A DNA stretch of 64,000 nucleotides from positions 3,968,001-4,032,000 of the forward strand of contig NZ_CP123584.1 in NCBI RefSeq assembly GCF_045277565.1. Direction: 5' to 3'. Positions 44,255 to 52,590 of the stretch are shown here, in pieces (the stretch's first letter is position 1; every line of letters begins with the position of its first letter). The notes beneath the pieces are model-generated. The model had not been told where the DNA came from, did not search any database, and was given only the letters and a program-made list of their open reading frames with translations. Origin of the DNA: Aliisedimentitalea scapharcae (lineage in GTDB: Bacteria > Pseudomonadota > Alphaproteobacteria > Rhodobacterales > Rhodobacteraceae). A program made the position numbers and the translations under genes.

Positions 44255-45076
44255 ATGACACCCGCATCTGCACCGCAGCGATTTTTCAACAGAACAGTTG
44301 TTGTGACCGGCGGAAATGGCGGGATCGGATTGGGGATTGCCAAACGCTTTGCCAGCGAAGGTGCCCAGCTTGCGCTGATTGGTCGTGATCCGGACAAAGG
44401 TCGCATAGCGGTGCAGGAGATCGCGGACCTGGGTGCAATGGCCCGATTTTATCAGGTTGATCTGCGTATCGAAGCAGAAATTACGGCCGCAATTTCCCGA
44501 ATTCAGGACGATTTCGGATCCCTGGATGTTCTGGTCAACAATGCAGGCTGCGGGTTGCTACGCAGCCCGGTCACGCCCGAAACACCCCCGGCTGAACGCT
44601 GGGAATTTTACCGTGGTGCCAACCTGGACAGCACCTATCTGATGACTGCACATGCCTTGCCCTATCTGGCAAAATCGTCCGGTGCTTCGGTGATCAACAT
44701 CTCTTCGACTGGGACACATCACGGAAACTGGGGCCTGTATGGCGCAGTCAAGGCCGGGGTCGAAGGGCTGACCCGTTCATTCGCCGCCGAAGCCGCCCCT
44801 AAGGGAGTGCGCGTCAATGCCATTAGTCCGGGATGGATCGCCACTTCGCCTGAAATGGCCCGCGAGACCACCGGCGGCGACAGCCAGCCGCCTTCGTTGC
44901 TAAACCGCATGGGAAGCCCCGCCGAAATCGCGGGGGTTGCCGCGTTTTTGGCCAGCACTGATGCCAGCTTTGTCACCGGGCAGGTGCTGACGGTGGACGG
45001 GGGCATGATGACCATTGATTACCCATCACACGACATGCTTTCGCGCCATGGTGCCAAGGGGCAATCCAGCGCGTAA
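44255..45076 (+). CDS. Short-chain dehydrogenase/reductase (SDR)
   Basis: A 273-residue NAD(P)-dependent oxidoreductase. TGGNGGIGLGIAKRF near 18-32 is the glycine-rich cofactor loop, NNAGCGLL near 94-101, the catalytic Ser in INISSTGTHHG near 144-154, and Tyr-Lys in YGAVKAGVEG near 159-168. ISPGWIATSPE and VLTVDGGMM close the fold. Starts 2 bases after the PhnD-like gene, suggesting one transcript with it. The substrate is not predictable. Confidence 0.9.
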   Translation: MTPASAPQRFFNRTVVVTGGNGGIGLGIAKRFASEGAQLALIGRDPDKGRIAVQEIADLGAMARFYQVDLRIEAEITAAISRIQDDFGSLDVLVNNAGCGLLRSPVTPETPPAERWEFYRGANLDSTYLMTAHALPYLAKSSGASVINISSTGTHHGNWGLYGAVKAGVEGLTRSFAAEAAPKGVRVNAISPGWIATSPEMARETTGGDSQPPSLLNRMGSPAEIAGVAAFLASTDASFVTGQVLTVDGGMMTIDYPSHDMLSRHGAKGQSSA

Positions 45077-45275
45077 CCATCATGTCGCGCCGGCTGTCTG
45101 GAGACGCCCAAGTCGCTGATCCAGCCACAGCGCCCCTGCTCAATGTTCGATAAACTTCCGTTTTGTCGGTTTGACCTGCCAATCTGGCGAAATTCACCTA
45201 GGGTCAACCGTATTGCACATTGCATTGATCCGAAAATTGGGTCCAATAGGTGCGCAAAATCAAAACAAACAAGTG

Positions 45276-46058
45276 AAACTGCCCTTGTCTGATACAACAC
45301 CTGTTCTGGAAATTCGCGGCCTGCACAAGGCCTATGGCGACCTCGAGGTCATCAAGGGTGTAGATATCACCGCACATAGGGGCGATGTCGTGTCGCTGAT
45401 CGGATCCTCAGGGTCTGGGAAATCCACCCTGCTGCGCTGCTGCAACCTGTTGGAAGACAGTCAACAAGGGGATATTCTGTTCAAAGGCGAACCGATCACC
45501 TGGAAAGGCACGGCATTGAACAGGCGTCCGGCGGATCCCAAACAGGTCCTGCGCATTCGCACCAATTTGTCGATGGTCTTTCAGCAGTTCAACCTGTGGG
45601 CTCATATGACCATCCTGCAAAATGTGATGGAGGCTCCGGTGACCGTGCTGGGCCGCGACAAGGCCGAGGCGGAGAAATCCGCGCGTGCCTATCTGGAACA
45701 GGTCGGCATCGGCGACAAATGCGATGTCTACCCCGCCCAACTTTCAGGCGGCCAACAACAGCGGGCCGCCATTGCCCGTGCTCTGTGCATGGAGCCCGAA
45801 GCATTGCTGTTCGACGAACCGACGTCAGCGCTGGACCCGGAATTGGAACAGGAAGTGGTCAAAGTGATCAAAGATCTGGCTGCTGAGGGCCGGACCATGT
45901 TGATCGTTACCCATGACATGAAGCTGGCTGCAGATGTGTCTGACCATGTCGTGTTCCTGCATCAGGGCCTGATCGAAGAAGAAGGCACACCCACCGAGGT
46001 CTTTGACAACACCACGTCCGAACGGCTGCAGGGTTTCCTGTCGGCCACCCGGCACTGA
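45276..46058 (+). CDS. Polar amino acid ABC transporter ATPase
   Basis: A 260-residue ATPase of the HisP/GlnQ type from a GTG at 45276; the frame opens at 45171 and a TTG at 45288 is an alternative, because no strong Shine-Dalgarno decides it. Walker A GSSGSGKSTLLRCCNLLE near 43-60, Q-loop MVFQQFNLWAHMTILQNV near 93-110, signature LSGGQQQRAAIARAL near 155-169 and Walker B LLFDEPTSALDPELEQEV near 175-192. First gene of the four-gene importer that ends at 48654. Confidence 0.92.
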   Translation, partial: KLPLSDTTPVLEIRGLHKAYGDLEVIKGVDITAHRGDVVSLIGSSGSGKSTLLRCCNLLEDSQQGDILFKGEPITWKGTALNRRPADPKQVLRIRTNLSMVFQQFNLWAHMTILQNVMEAPVTVLGRDKAEAEKSARAYLEQVGIGDKCDVYPAQLSGGQQQRAAIARALCMEPEALLFDEPTSALDPELEQEVVKVIKDLAAEGRTMLIVTHDMKLAADVSDHVVFLHQGLIEEEGTPTEVFDNTTSERLQGFLSATRH

Positions 46059-46099
46059 CTTCACACAATCAACCAAACCAAAAAAATGGGAGTATAAAC

Positions 46100-46807
46100 A
46101 TGAAAAAACTGATCCTGGGCACCGCAGCCTTGGCGCTGAGCGCGGGGATGGCCATGGCCGACACCGTGCGCATGGGGACCGAAGGTGCCTATGCCCCTTG
46201 GAACTTTGTCAATGACGCCGGCGAAATTGACGGCTTCGAGCGTGAACTGGGCGACGAGCTGTGCAAACGCGCCGGCCTGACCTGTGAATGGGTCAAAAAC
46301 GACTGGGATTCGATCATTCCGAATCTGGTGTCGGGCAACTACGACACGATCATCGCTGGCATGTCGATCACCGACGAACGTGACGAAGTCATCGACTTTA
46401 CTCAGCCTTACACCCCGCCGGACCCATCCGCCTATGTGGCCCTGTCTGCTGATGTGGACCTGGCAGGTGGCGTTGTGACCGCTCAGGCCAACACCATCCA
46501 GGCTGCCTTTGTTGCTGAACAGGGCTGGACGCTGGTGGAATTCGCCACCCCCGAAGAAACTGTGGCGGCCGTGCGCAACGGCGAAGCCGATGCGGTTCTG
46601 GCTGACCAAAGCTTTCTCGACACGGTTGTTGGCGACGGTCTGGTGATGCTGGAACGCAAGGAACAGATCGGCGGCGGCGTTGGCATGGGCCTGCGTGAAT
46701 CCGACGGCGAACTGCGTGGCAAATTCGATACTGCCATCCAGTCGATGAAAGACGACGGCACTCTGAACACCATGATCGCCAAATGGGAAGTCTCCTCCCA
46801 GTGGTAA
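46100..46807 (+). CDS. Periplasmic amino acid-binding protein (HisJ/ArtJ type)
   Basis: A 235-residue binding protein with signal peptide MKKLILGTAALALSAGMAMA cleaved before DTVRMGTEG. Type-II fold hallmarks: GAYAPWNFVNDAGEIDGFER near 29-48, DWDSIIPNLVSGNYDTIIAG near 68-87, MSITDERDEVIDFTQPY near 88-104 with the conserved Arg and the ligand-binding Asp, and NGEADAVLADQSFL. Probably for a basic amino acid such as arginine, ornithine or histidine, but not certain. Confidence 0.92.
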   Translation: MKKLILGTAALALSAGMAMADTVRMGTEGAYAPWNFVNDAGEIDGFERELGDELCKRAGLTCEWVKNDWDSIIPNLVSGNYDTIIAGMSITDERDEVIDFTQPYTPPDPSAYVALSADVDLAGGVVTAQANTIQAAFVAEQGWTLVEFATPEETVAAVRNGEADAVLADQSFLDTVVGDGLVMLERKEQIGGGVGMGLRESDGELRGKFDTAIQSMKDDGTLNTMIAKWEVSSQW

Positions 46808-46913
46808 TCTGACCCCTGACGGGATCATTCGGGTCCGCAGCCTGGCTGCGGGCCCATCCACATTCTCTACCTGCCCCGCCCCATGGAGCAGCCAGACGAG
46901 GACAGGCCCGGCC

Positions 46914-47798
46914 ATGTTTTCCTATTGTACAGATCCTTCGACGCTAGAAGGCCTAAGCTGGCTCAGCTGTTATCTGACCACTGGTAAACACGCGGGCCTC
47001 TATATCTCGGTCTTTACGGTTTTGGGATTGCTGGCGGTGACTGCTCCGACGGCATTGATGTTCGGTTTTGCAGGTGCCAGCGCCGCCCGGTCCCGCATTG
47101 CCCCGCTGCGCTGGCTCGGCAAGAGTTATACCGCCATTGTGCGCGGTGTACCTGACATTGCCTTTTTCCTGTTCTTCGTGATTGCGCTGGACCAGGGGTT
47201 CGAATGGATTCGACATAAAATCAAATGCCCCGATTGGGATCAACCAATCCGCCAGGGCAGCGATTTTGTCGTTTGTGACATTGCCAAAATGCCCCTGTCG
47301 ACCTCGCCACAATGGATACACGAATCCTATGCTTTTGTGCTGGCGGTTCTGACTTTTGCCATCGTGTTTGGTGCCTTTGCCGCCAATGTGCTGTACGGTG
47401 CCATGCGGGCGGTCCCACGGGCGCAGCTGGAAACAGCCGAAGCTTATGGCATGTCCCCACGCCAGACGTTCTGGCGGGTATTGGTGCCACAGATGTGGGT
47501 CTTTGCCCTGCCTGGCCTGTCAAACCTGTGGATGGTGCTGATCAAGGCGACACCGCTGTTATTCCTGCTGGGCATCGAAGACATCGTCTATTGGGCCCGC
47601 GAATTGGGCGGCACAAAGAACGCCAAATTCACCGACTATCCACATGGCGATTGGCGGATCTGGTATTTCCTGTTCCTGCTGGTGTTTTACCTGGCCTTTA
47701 CCCGGATCTCGGAAATCGTTCTGGAACGGGTGATGGTCAAGCTGACCCATGGGCAGGCCACAACCGGTGGCGAAGCCCAGAGAAAGGCGGCCGTGTGA
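46914..47798 (+). CDS. Amino acid ABC transporter permease 1
   Basis: A 294-residue HisQ/HisM-type permease with about five hydrophobic segments and the EAA loop ETAEAYGMSPRQTFWRVLVP near 173-192. The segment RGVPDIAFFLFFVIAL near 76-91 is the conserved start of the permease domain. It has an additional periplasmic loop with CPDWDQPIRQGSDFVVCDIA near 104-123 that is longer than in HisQ. It pairs with the permease at 47848 as the transmembrane heterodimer. Confidence 0.9.
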   Translation: MFSYCTDPSTLEGLSWLSCYLTTGKHAGLYISVFTVLGLLAVTAPTALMFGFAGASAARSRIAPLRWLGKSYTAIVRGVPDIAFFLFFVIALDQGFEWIRHKIKCPDWDQPIRQGSDFVVCDIAKMPLSTSPQWIHESYAFVLAVLTFAIVFGAFAANVLYGAMRAVPRAQLETAEAYGMSPRQTFWRVLVPQMWVFALPGLSNLWMVLIKATPLLFLLGIEDIVYWARELGGTKNAKFTDYPHGDWRIWYFLFLLVFYLAFTRISEIVLERVMVKLTHGQATTGGEAQRKAAV

Positions 47799-47847
47799 TG
47801 AACATCCTGCCCCGCATGCCCTGCCCAGCCGTTCAAAGAGGCCGACC

Positions 47848-48654
47848 ATGAGCTGTATTCAAACCATTCAGGATTATGGCCTGCGCGCGATCGGCATCGG
47901 CGAACGGTTGCTGCCAAAGGGTGACTATACTCTGTGCGAACATTTCACCCTGATCGGGTCGGGGATGATCTGGAACATCTATTTTGGTGTGATGGCGCTA
48001 TGTACCGGGTTCTTTCTGGCAGTCGCCGTTGCGGTGGCCAAAGGGTCACCCAACCCGTGGCTGCGCAAACCGGCGGAATGGTTCATCTTCATCTTCCGTG
48101 GCTCGCCGCTGTTCATCCAGTTCTTCTTTGCCTATTTTTTCTTCCTGTCGTTGAAGCAATCCTACCCGTTTCTGGATGCGTTCACTTCGGCCTGGCTGGG
48201 GGCGTTAATCGTTCTGTTCCTGAACACGGCCGCCTATTCGGGAGAGATCTTTTACGGCGCGTTGCGCTCTATCCCCAAGGGCGACGTCGAAGCCGCAGAT
48301 GCTTATGGGCTGAGCGGCTGGACCCGGTTCCGACGCGTCGTGTTCCCAACCATGATGCGGCTGGCATGGCCCGCCTATACGAACGAGGCGATTTTTCTGT
48401 TTCATGCCACGACGCTGGTGTTCTTTTCGGCCTTTCCCAGCTGGCGGCAAAAGGGCGATGCACTGTATTACGCCAGCTATTTTGCGGACAAGACGTTCAA
48501 CCCGTTTGTTCCCTACCCGATCCTGGCGTTCTATTTCATTCTGCTAACGCTGATCGTGGTCGGTGTGTTTGGTCTGGTTAATCAGCGCCTGAACCGGCAT
48601 CTGCCCCAGGAACGCAAGGCCAAGCTGCGTATTCGGCCGAATGTGATCCGGTAA
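47848..48654 (+). CDS. Amino acid ABC transporter permease 2
   Basis: A 268-residue HisM-type permease from the ATG at 47848. Conserved parts: WFIFIFRGSPLFIQFFFAYF near 75-94, the EAA loop DVEAADAYGLSGWTRFRRVV near 146-165, and LAWPAYTNEAIFLFHATTLV. The downstream 89 bases to the next gene contain a bulged hairpin (CCAGCC...GGCTGG, 48656-48685) that may end the importer transcript before the peptide cluster. Confidence 0.9.
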   Translation: MSCIQTIQDYGLRAIGIGERLLPKGDYTLCEHFTLIGSGMIWNIYFGVMALCTGFFLAVAVAVAKGSPNPWLRKPAEWFIFIFRGSPLFIQFFFAYFFFLSLKQSYPFLDAFTSAWLGALIVLFLNTAAYSGEIFYGALRSIPKGDVEAADAYGLSGWTRFRRVVFPTMMRLAWPAYTNEAIFLFHATTLVFFSAFPSWRQKGDALYYASYFADKTFNPFVPYPILAFYFILLTLIVVGVFGLVNQRLNRHLPQERKAKLRIRPNVIR

Positions 48655-48743
48655 TCCAGCCATCGCGTTTACCGTTCGCGGCTGGCTGCGGGCTGTCTCA
48701 CTTGGAGTGTGATCCGCACCATGGATTACTGACAAAGGCCGAA

Positions 48744-49751
48744 ATGACGAATACACCAAAACAGAAAGACGGATTGGACGCAGTTTTGCGGCGCAACCGG
48801 GTTCTGACCAGAAGCTGGTCGCAAACCTCTCTGGATGACGCAGGTTGTGTGCATCTGGCCAATGAATCAGGCACTGCTGTGCCCATATTCTGGTGCTTCA
48901 ACACCGAACGCGAATTTCCAAAACTCGCAGCTGCGCTAGGTCCAGATCAGCCGCTTGCCGGAATGAGATCCCTGAACGGTGTCATTGACCCGTCCAATGC
49001 AAACTCTTCAGTCGCCCACGATCTGGCAGAACATTTCGCAATACACTTGTTTCGACATTTTGGCACATCTCCCTGCGTTGTCGGTGGAAATTGCCAATCG
49101 GCCATCCTGGCCTATCGAACGGCGCTGTGTCTGCAGGCCTTGGGGGGGCAGGTGTTGCGGTTGGTAACTCTGGATGCAGAGGTGCGATATCCCTATCCCG
49201 GTCATGTGCACCTGTTGTTCGGACGCAATAGCACCAAAATAAATCCGTTCTATTCGACGCAGCCGGACCGCACCCAAGGACCATTGAGAAATTGGTCCAT
49301 TGCGTATGGATCCTGTGAATGGAGTCCGATTGACGGGCAGCACGCCCAGTATTTCCAGCCCGGAAACATCGTGTCCCTGGCCCAGGCCATTGTCGATCCT
49401 GGACCTGTGGTGCCCTCGGACATCGCCCGGCAACTCAATTCGGCACCACAGCCTCCGGAAACCTGGCACGTTCTCAGCGATACCCCCGAAAATGTCACGC
49501 TGCGGGCACCCCGGTTGCATTCAAACGGGTCACTGGCCCTGGTTCCTGTGTGGGGCAAACGGGATGGATCCCTGTTCCGGATCAGTGATTCCGACTGGGT
49601 ATTGGACCCGATCAATGCGCCGGATCTCCATTTCTGCATCCCCCGCCCCTCCGAACCCGGTCCGTGGCTTTTGTGGCCAGTGTTGTGCCAACACGGGTAC
49701 GGACCGATTGATTGGCCATTTTCCCAATTTCAACCTTTGGAATTTGATTGA
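48744..49751 (+). CDS. Thioesterase-fold protein with Cys nucleophile, peptide-cluster gene 1
   Basis: A 335-residue protein from the ATG at 48744 (AAGG 5 bases upstream). Residues 45-215 match the thioesterase domain of peptide synthetases: PIFWCFNTEREFPKLAAALG, DQPLAGMRSLNG, then a nucleophile elbow GGNCQSA in which Cys117 stands where Ser is normal, an acid Asp144 (VTLDAE) and a His200 in DGQHAQYFQPGNIVSLAQAI. Residues 220-335 are a unique extension. Cys-type members of this fold (SyrC, CmaE) shuttle aminoacyl groups between carrier proteins, so an acyl-transfer role with the carrier protein at 52580 is the best guess. No signal peptide. Confidence 0.7.
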   Translation: MTNTPKQKDGLDAVLRRNRVLTRSWSQTSLDDAGCVHLANESGTAVPIFWCFNTEREFPKLAAALGPDQPLAGMRSLNGVIDPSNANSSVAHDLAEHFAIHLFRHFGTSPCVVGGNCQSAILAYRTALCLQALGGQVLRLVTLDAEVRYPYPGHVHLLFGRNSTKINPFYSTQPDRTQGPLRNWSIAYGSCEWSPIDGQHAQYFQPGNIVSLAQAIVDPGPVVPSDIARQLNSAPQPPETWHVLSDTPENVTLRAPRLHSNGSLALVPVWGKRDGSLFRISDSDWVLDPINAPDLHFCIPRPSEPGPWLLWPVLCQHGYGPIDWPFSQFQPLEFD

Positions 49752-49806
49752 CCTGAACCGCCTCTGCGTATTTGCTGAGGCAGGTTCAATGCAAAAGGAG
49801 AACCCC

Positions 49807-49920
49807 ATGAAAATCGACCCAGCGAAACTGCTGTCGCTCAAAGTTCCCTCAGCCGGAAGTGCCAAAGTAGGGTTTGAAACTGCGCCTGCAGCTCCTGCAA
49901 AGATGGCGTCTGCCAAATAA
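49807..49920 (+). CDS. Candidate RiPP-type precursor peptide 1 (37 aa)
   Basis: A 37-residue peptide with AAAGGAG 6 bases before its ATG. Its first half reads MKIDPAKLLSLKVPSAG (1-17), then SAKVG, and its second half is Ala/Pro-rich (FETAPAAPAKMASAK). Peptide 2 shares positions 1-4, 7-17 and 19-22. In codons 1-22 the two genes differ at 13 codons, 10 of them synonymous, which shows selection on the protein. The layout resembles leader plus variable core of ribosomal modified peptides, though no protease motif or Cys/Ser-rich core is seen. Located directly downstream of the thioesterase-like gene. Confidence 0.8.
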   Translation: MKIDPAKLLSLKVPSAGSAKVGFETAPAAPAKMASAK

Positions 49921-50078
49921 GTCTGGGGGTTGCCCTGGCATCCCCTGCCATCTGCTTTGTGTCGGCGCGGTGTCTACTGTGTTGCTTTCTGGCAAATTCC
50001 AAACTCTGAAACTCAATAGACCCAGGTGCGGTGTTTGAATTCTGCAATACTGATCACACCCGTTGACCGGAGAAGCTC

Positions 50079-50189
50079 ATGAAAATCGACCTGAAAAAAC
50101 TCCTTTCGCTTAAAGTTCCTTCGGCTGGTGCCGCCAAGGTGGGCGGCGTTGAACCCGACGCTCCCAGCTCTGCAACACGGTCGCGTTGA
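50079..50189 (+). CDS. Candidate RiPP-type precursor peptide 2 (36 aa)
   Basis: A 36-residue paralog of peptide 1: MKIDLKKLLSLKVPSAG, AAKVGG, then VEPDAPSSATRSR. Both peptides end with a basic residue (Lys or Arg) after a small/hydroxyl run, and both contain a Pro in the second half. A weak GGAGAAG site is 4-7 bases before the ATG. The hydroxylase-like gene starts 20 bases after its stop, linking the peptide to that enzyme. The 158 bases between peptides 1 and 2 contain an imperfect hairpin (49926-49945). Confidence 0.78.
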   Translation: MKIDLKKLLSLKVPSAGAAKVGGVEPDAPSSATRSR

Positions 50190-50209
50190 CCCAATCGGTC
50201 GGGTAAACA

Positions 50210-51181
50210 ATGCTGAAACCTGACCCTGGGTACACGGCGGCCATGGCCTCTGATGTCGACATGCGTCTGAAACAGGCGTTTACACATCTGGTTGTCGAAG
50301 TTTTGGATCTGCCACAACCAAATGGCGGATTTTCCGGGGCCCCGGCGGCACACGCTCTGCAAAATCTGATGCGCGAGGCAGCGCAGCGCGGAGATCTCGG
50401 TGAAATCCGTCGTCTTGTGGACCAGCACGGGGCCGTCCTGTCCCCCAACGCCGCGGCAGACATGGTGCGGGTCTGCCCATGGCAGGTCCCTGATTTGTCT
50501 GAATCCGAAAAAAACCTGCTGCAATCGGCCTATTGCGACGATATCGGTCTGACCACACAATTAATGGCACCGGATCGCGCGAATCTTGCGCGGTTCCATA
50601 CCAGCTTTGACCAGGTCCGCACCCTGATTGGCCAACATCTTCCGCTTTGGTGGCGGGAATTCGACACCCTGGTTTCAACAATCCTTGTCGCACAGCCCCA
50701 GAGCAACGCAGGCAGGTTTGGCGGGGCTTCGGCCTTTGCGGCCTGGGGTAGTATTCTGGTCAATCCGATTGGCAGAGCCGACCCGCTCCCCCTGATGCTG
50801 ACTCTGATACACGAAAGCTCCCACCTGAAACTGTTTTACGCTTATCTGGACGATGAAATCACCCTCAACGACCCTGACGAACGCTATGGCAGCCCCTTGC
50901 GACAAGAAGGCCGCCCCATGAACGGTGTCTATCACGCAGCCTTTGTTCTGGCGCGGATGGTGGCCTTTCTGCAGGATCTCATCAGGTCTGATGCGCCATT
51001 GGACGGATTGGGGCCGGATGCCCGCGTCGCCCTGCAAACGGAAGCAACGCAGGCCATCACCGGATTTCAAACGGCCCACGCCGTGATCGAACAACATGCG
51101 GTTCTGACACAGCGCGGCAAGGAGATCATGGCAGAGGCTACGGCCATGGTGGGCGGGTACGAAAACGTGGATCCTGTCTAA
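50210..51181 (+). CDS. HExxH-type putative peptide beta-hydroxylase, peptide-cluster gene
   Basis: A 323-residue protein. HESSH at 201-205 within LMLTLIHESSHLKLF, followed by YGSPLRQEGRPMNGVYHAAF (226-245) with a further His at 242, matches the HEXXH domain (TIGR04267 style) that also occurs fused to radical-SAM maturases. Related proteins are described, as I recall, as 2-oxoglutarate-dependent peptide beta-hydroxylases, not proteases: the two His and the third His would bind iron, and the Arg residues near 231-235 the co-substrate. It is therefore the likely modifier of peptides 1 and 2. Stop and next ATG overlap by one base. No leader or membrane segment. Confidence 0.82.
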   Translation: MLKPDPGYTAAMASDVDMRLKQAFTHLVVEVLDLPQPNGGFSGAPAAHALQNLMREAAQRGDLGEIRRLVDQHGAVLSPNAAADMVRVCPWQVPDLSESEKNLLQSAYCDDIGLTTQLMAPDRANLARFHTSFDQVRTLIGQHLPLWWREFDTLVSTILVAQPQSNAGRFGGASAFAAWGSILVNPIGRADPLPLMLTLIHESSHLKLFYAYLDDEITLNDPDERYGSPLRQEGRPMNGVYHAAFVLARMVAFLQDLIRSDAPLDGLGPDARVALQTEATQAITGFQTAHAVIEQHAVLTQRGKEIMAEATAMVGGYENVDPV

Positions 51182-52590
51182 TGACCACGGCCGCCGACAT
51201 GATCCTGGCAACCCTAGCGGACCGCCCCAATGCCGCTTTGATCGAACATCGCAACACATGGTATTCCCGGGGTGAATTTCTGGCGCGGGCCCATGCACGC
51301 GCGGCCATGCTGCATGGTGCAGGGGTCAAACCTGGTGACACCATCATGATCATCGCCAGCGATACGCTATCAGCGCTGGATACTTTGATCGGGTGCTGGA
51401 TCGTCGGGGCTGCCGGTTGTCTTGTAGACTTTCGCACGCCGCCTGACCGATTGACTGAATGGCAGAATCGTTTGACCCCCAAGGTTATCGTCAGCACCCG
51501 CCCGGTTAGGGGATTTAAGACGCTGGTTCAGGACATGCACCCATCCCCCATGCAGGCACCCCGACACATCCATGAGACGGCTGACGATGCAACCGCGATC
51601 TGGTTTTCCAGTTCAGGCACGACCGGAGCGCCCAAGCTGCACCCGAGGTCAGGCATAAATCTGGGCGCAACAATCGACTATTACAAAACGCGTTTGCCAA
51701 CACCCGAGCAGGGTGCGTCGCTCTGCGCCACATCAGTGGCCTATTCCGCCAGTTGCTTTCGGTGCCTCCGCAACTTGGCCAGCGGTAAACCCATCGTCGC
51801 CTTGGACCCTGTGCACCGGCTGGATGAGCTGGACGCCGCGCTGACGCGAGAAGATGTGTCGGACTGCAGCTTGCCACCGTCCACCCTGCGTCGTCTGACG
51901 GCCCTGTCTGGCTCCATTCCCCGGTACCCGCAACTTGCGCTTCTGGTCGCAGTCGGCGGCCCTGCGTCCCCCGATGACAAGGTCGCAACCGTGACGCGCC
52001 TGAGCCCCAATTTTCGCATGACCTATAGCGCCGTTGGTTTTGGCGCGATCTGCGTCATTCAAGGGCGTGAAATTCTGGAACGCCCAACCTCCTGTGGGAA
52101 ACCGTTCGACGGGGTGCACGTCAGCATCAGATCAGGAGATCGGGTATGTACACGCAATGAAATCGGCCGCGTTCATGTCTCGTCCGACCAAGTTGAGGAT
52201 GCCTGCCCCGGCGACATGGGATGGCTCGACGACGATGGGTACCTGCATATCACGGGGCGAGAGGAAGGTTTGCTGAGCCGCAAAGGCGTCAATTTTCCCG
52301 CCGAGCGCATCACCATGGCCGCACTGCGTTTGGCAGGTATCGAAGAGGCCGCGGTTCTGACCCAGCCTGACGCAGACGGCGGAGATGAAATTCATCTGAT
52401 TGTTCAAAGCAAGATAACCGACACCAATAAAATCACTCGAGATTTACGTATTTTGCTCCCCGCAAGCGAGTTTCCTGATCACATCCAGATCCGGCCCTCC
52501 ATCCCCTTGAACGCGGGCGGCAAGATCGACCTCAAAGGTCTCACAGACTTGGTCTTCCCTCTCAAGGCAGACATGCCCCATGCATCGTGA
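51181..52590 (+). CDS. Stand-alone adenylation (AMP-forming) enzyme, peptide-cluster gene
   Basis: A 469-residue member of the acyl/aminoacyl-AMP family. Core A3 FSSSGTTGAPKLH near 142-154, A7 GDMGWLDDDGYLHITGREE near 344-362, A8-like LSRKGVNFPAERI near 365-377 and the catalytic A10 Lys in NAGGKIDLKGL near 444-454 are intact. A5 is unusual: YSAVGFG at 282-288 instead of the usual YGxTE. The enzyme activates a carboxylic acid or amino acid and probably loads the carrier protein whose gene overlaps its 3' end (52580). The substrate cannot be read from the pocket by eye. Confidence 0.85.
   Translation: MTTAADMILATLADRPNAALIEHRNTWYSRGEFLARAHARAAMLHGAGVKPGDTIMIIASDTLSALDTLIGCWIVGAAGCLVDFRTPPDRLTEWQNRLTPKVIVSTRPVRGFKTLVQDMHPSPMQAPRHIHETADDATAIWFSSSGTTGAPKLHPRSGINLGATIDYYKTRLPTPEQGASLCATSVAYSASCFRCLRNLASGKPIVALDPVHRLDELDAALTREDVSDCSLPPSTLRRLTALSGSIPRYPQLALLVAVGGPASPDDKVATVTRLSPNFRMTYSAVGFGAICVIQGREILERPTSCGKPFDGVHVSIRSGDRVCTRNEIGRVHVSSDQVEDACPGDMGWLDDDGYLHITGREEGLLSRKGVNFPAERITMAALRLAGIEEAAVLTQPDADGGDEIHLIVQSKITDTNKITRDLRILLPASEFPDHIQIRPSIPLNAGGKIDLKGLTDLVFPLKADMPHAS

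Noticed and set aside
46061..46915. 284-codon minus-strand frame
   Set aside because: Opposite the amino acid-binding protein gene, whose leader and motifs are clear.
50210..51181. Reading the HExxH protein as a secreted zinc metalloprotease
   Set aside because: There is no signal peptide or propeptide, the spacing to the third His matches the HEXXH peptide-modification family, and it sits beside precursor-like peptides.
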